From: Candidatus Rokuibacteriota bacterium
GTDB lineage: Bacteria > Methylomirabilota > Methylomirabilia > Rokubacteriales > CSP1-6
Direction: 5' to 3'
Length of the DNA stretch: 5,155 nucleotides
Assembly (NCBI GenBank): GCA_016179165.1
Contig: JACORX010000059.1
Coordinates: 1-5,155, forward strand
The translations under genes were made by a program, and so were the position numbers. Shown here in pieces: positions 3,220 through 5,155 of this stretch (its first letter is position 1; each line of letters begins with the position of its first letter). The notes beneath the pieces are model-generated. The model ran no database searches. It saw nothing but the letters and a program-made list of their open reading frames with translations, and was not told the origin of the DNA.

Positions 3220-5155
3220 TCAGCGACGAGTGACGAGCCGCTTGAGCAGGTGGAGCGCGACCGGCTTGGCGCGGCGGCCGACCTCGTTCACGGGGCCCAC
3301 GCAGGAAGGACAGCCCGCGGGACACGCGCAGCTCTCGAGCGTCTCGAGGCCGCGCGCGAGCAACTCGGGCAGCACCTCGAAGATGCGCTCGGCGAGCCCG
3401 ATGCCGCCCGGCTGGTTATCGTAGAGGTAGATGGTCGGCGTGAACTCGTCGCCCTGGACGAGCTGGGCGCGCATCGTCTCGCGCGTGACCACCTGACCCT
3501 CCGCCGAAGGCGTGCCGTCGCCGAGCCACGCGCCGATGTCGCGGATGTCGCAGAGGAGGAAGATCGGCGCCAGCGAATGGAGCAGGCGCGTGAGCGCGCG
3601 CAGCCCGTCGACAAGCTCGTCGCGGTGCGGCGAGATCTCGGCGAGCATCACCGGGGCGACCGTCAGCCACGCGGCCGTCGTCTGCATCTCCTGCTGGGGC
3701 AGATCGACCTCGCCCGAGCCGACGTTCTCCATCGTGCCCATCTTGATCTTCTTGAAACCCACGACCTTTTCCGCCACGAGCACCTCGCCCTGCTCGGCCA
3801 CGAGCCCCGGGGTCTCCTGCAGGGTGAACCGCTGGAGCATCCACACGCCCTTGGCGCTGATGGCGTCGGTAAAGTAGTCCACCACGACCTTCTTGACGTA
3901 GGCGACCTTCTCCTCGTCCTCTCGGTAGTGGAGCTCCTGGACCTCGAACGGCTCGCCCTCGACCATGTAGATGGCCTTGGGATAGATCATCGAGAAGGCG
4001 CTCTTCCAGTCCACCTCGGCGATGATCTGCCGGCGCTTGACCTGCTTCGTGTCGCGCGCCGTCGTGTCGATCACCAGGAAGTTGTCGGAGGTGACCGTGC
4101 GGAGCGAGATGTGGTCGGCCGGGTAGGTCTCAGACGTCCAGTGGAACTGCTCGCCCGCGCGGTGGAGCAGCCCCTCCTCCTCGAGCGCGGCAAGGTGGGG
4201 CTGCACGTCGCCGCCGAAGGCCTCCTGTCTGCCGAAGGGCAGCTCGAAGGCCGCGCACTTGAGGTGGTTGACGAGGATGAACGGGTTCTCGGGGTTGATG
4301 CGCGCGTGCTCGGGCGGCGCGCCGAAGAGGTAGTCGGGGTGCGCGGCCAAGTACTGGTCCATGGGCGAGGAGGTCGCCACCAGGATCGCCGCCGACCAGG
4401 CGCTCCTCCGCCCCGCGCGGCCGGCCTGCTGCCACATGGACGCGATGGTGCCGGGGTAGCCCGCCAGGATGGCCACGTCCAGGTGGCCGATGTCGATGCC
4501 GAGCTCGAGCGCGCTCGTGGCGACGACTCCCAGGACCTCGCCCGAGCGCAGCCCCTGCTCCACCTCGCGCCGGCGCAGCGGGAGATAGCCGCCGCGGTAG
4601 CCGCGGACGATACCGGCATCGCCTGTCCTGTCCTCGACGCCCCTCTTGATGGCGGAGAGCAGCACCTCGGTGGACAGCCGGCTCTGGGCGAACACGATGG
4701 TGGCAATCTTCTCCTTGAGGAGCTGGATCGCGAGGGCGGCCGCCTCGCCGAGGTACGGCGCCCGGATGCCGAGCTCCGGGTTGACGACGGGCGGGTTGTA
4801 GCACAGGAAGAGCTTCTCCCCCGTGGGCGCGCCGCTCTCGCTCACTTCGCTGACGGCCTCGCCCGTCAGCCGCTCGGCCAGCTCGCGTGGGTTGGCGATC
4901 GTCGCCGAGGCCATGATGAATTGCGGCGAGGAGCCGTAGTGCCGGCAGATACGCTTGAGCCGCCTCAGACCGTTTGCCAGGTGGCTGCCGAACACACCCC
5001 GGTACGCGTGGAGCTCGTCGATGACGACGTAGCGGAGGTTCTGGAACAGGTTCACCCACTTCGTGTGATGCGGCAGGATCCCCGAGTGGAGCATGTCGGG
5101 ATTGGTCAGCACGAGGTTGGCCCGGGCGCGCACCGAGCGGCGCGCGTCCTGCGGC
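3220..5155 (-). CDS. mrfA: YprA/MrfA-type DExH helicase with DUF1998, 5' end cut by window
   Basis: Superfamily 2 ATP-dependent DNA helicase, partner of the YprB-type nuclease. The 644 codons visible lack the N-terminus, including the Walker A motif; the frame is open to the right edge. Counting from the first whole codon: TNPDMLH at 17-23, DELH (motif II) at 46-49 followed by AYRGVFGSH, SAT (III) at 83-85, VFAQSR (IV) at 154-159, TSALELGID (V) at 213-221, and QQAGRAGR (VI) at 242-249. The C-terminal DUF1998 region has LLCDIRDIGAWLG, IYLYDNQPGGIGLAERIFE (575-593) and the cluster CACPAGCPSC, with Cys609, 611, 615 and 618 suited to bind zinc. B. subtilis YprA is about 750 residues, so roughly 100 are missing. 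A GTG at 5131-5133 is internal, not the start, because seven well-matching codons (PQDARRS) precede it. The promoter is outside the window. Confidence 0.93.
   Translation of the reverse strand, partial: PQDARRSVRARANLVLTNPDMLHSGILPHHTKWVNLFQNLRYVVIDELHAYRGVFGSHLANGLRRLKRICRHYGSSPQFIMASATIANPRELAERLTGEAVSEVSESGAPTGEKLFLCYNPPVVNPELGIRAPYLGEAAALAIQLLKEKIATIVFAQSRLSTEVLLSAIKRGVEDRTGDAGIVRGYRGGYLPLRRREVEQGLRSGEVLGVVATSALELGIDIGHLDVAILAGYPGTIASMWQQAGRAGRRSAWSAAILVATSSPMDQYLAAHPDYLFGAPPEHARINPENPFILVNHLKCAAFELPFGRQEAFGGDVQPHLAALEEEGLLHRAGEQFHWTSETYPADHISLRTVTSDNFLVIDTTARDTKQVKRRQIIAEVDWKSAFSMIYPKAIYMVEGEPFEVQELHYREDEEKVAYVKKVVVDYFTDAISAKGVWMLQRFTLQETPGLVAEQGEVLVAEKVVGFKKIKMGTMENVGSGEVDLPQQEMQTTAAWLTVAPVMLAEISPHRDELVDGLRALTRLLHSLAPIFLLCDIRDIGAWLGDGTPSAEGQVVTRETMRAQLVQGDEFTPTIYLYDNQPGGIGLAERIFEVLPELLARGLETLESCACPAGCPSCVGPVNEVGRRAKPVALHLLKRLVTRR

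Noticed and set aside
4130..5059. A 309-codon minus-strand open frame inside the helicase gene
   Set aside because: Shifted-frame shadow with low-complexity Arg/Ala/Pro sequence; the helicase motifs are all in the other frame.
5131..5133. GTG as the true start of the helicase
   Set aside because: Seven in-frame codons upstream continue the family's sequence and the Walker A region must lie farther upstream, so the gene is truncated by the window edge.

Overview
This is a GC-rich bacterial chromosomal window with strong Shine-Dalgarno sites and a perfect CIRCE operator. It carries two partial or complete operons on the minus strand and one monocistronic-looking gene on the plus strand. The CIRCE element implies HrcA-type heat-shock control, which is widespread in bacteria. 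GC content and protein character would fit an environmental lineage such as Methylomirabilota/Rokubacteria or a deltaproteobacterial group. That placement is a low-confidence guess, since nothing here fixes the taxon.

Layout. Positions 1-393 (minus) hold the N-terminal 131 residues of GroEL, cut by the window's left edge. Positions 394-523 are the groES-groEL spacer, with a very GC-rich hairpin, a second overlapping hairpin and an imperfect 28-bp-period tandem duplication that includes the groES stop codon. Positions 524-811 (minus) are groES. Positions 812-974 are a divergent control region with a sigma70-type promoter facing groES, whose -10 runs into CIRCE, plus several small inverted repeats. 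One of these is a 12-bp word that occurs, in sense orientation, just upstream of the ribosome-binding site of both divergent genes. Positions 975-1970 (plus) are a complete D-isomer-specific 2-hydroxyacid dehydrogenase of the glyoxylate/hydroxypyruvate reductase type. After a 16-bp convergent gap, 1987-3204 (minus) encodes a YprB/MrfB-type DEDD exonuclease with a TPR-like tail. Positions 3220-5155 (minus) encode most of a YprA/MrfA-type DExH helicase with a C-terminal DUF1998 region and a four-cysteine cluster, cut by the right edge.

How the genes work together. groES and groEL form the classical chaperonin operon, probably repressed by HrcA at CIRCE. The helicase and exonuclease match the MrfA-MrfB pair known from Bacillus subtilis, where they act together in repair of mitomycin C damage independently of UvrABC. 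Here they are 15 nt apart, in the same reading frame, and probably translationally coupled. The dehydrogenase has no evident functional link to either pair. The most noteworthy points are the mrfAB-like repair operon, its one-stop-codon separation, and the repeat structures in the groESL control and spacer regions. I saw no mobile element, tRNA, rRNA or CRISPR array, and no gene-free stretch over 300 bases.
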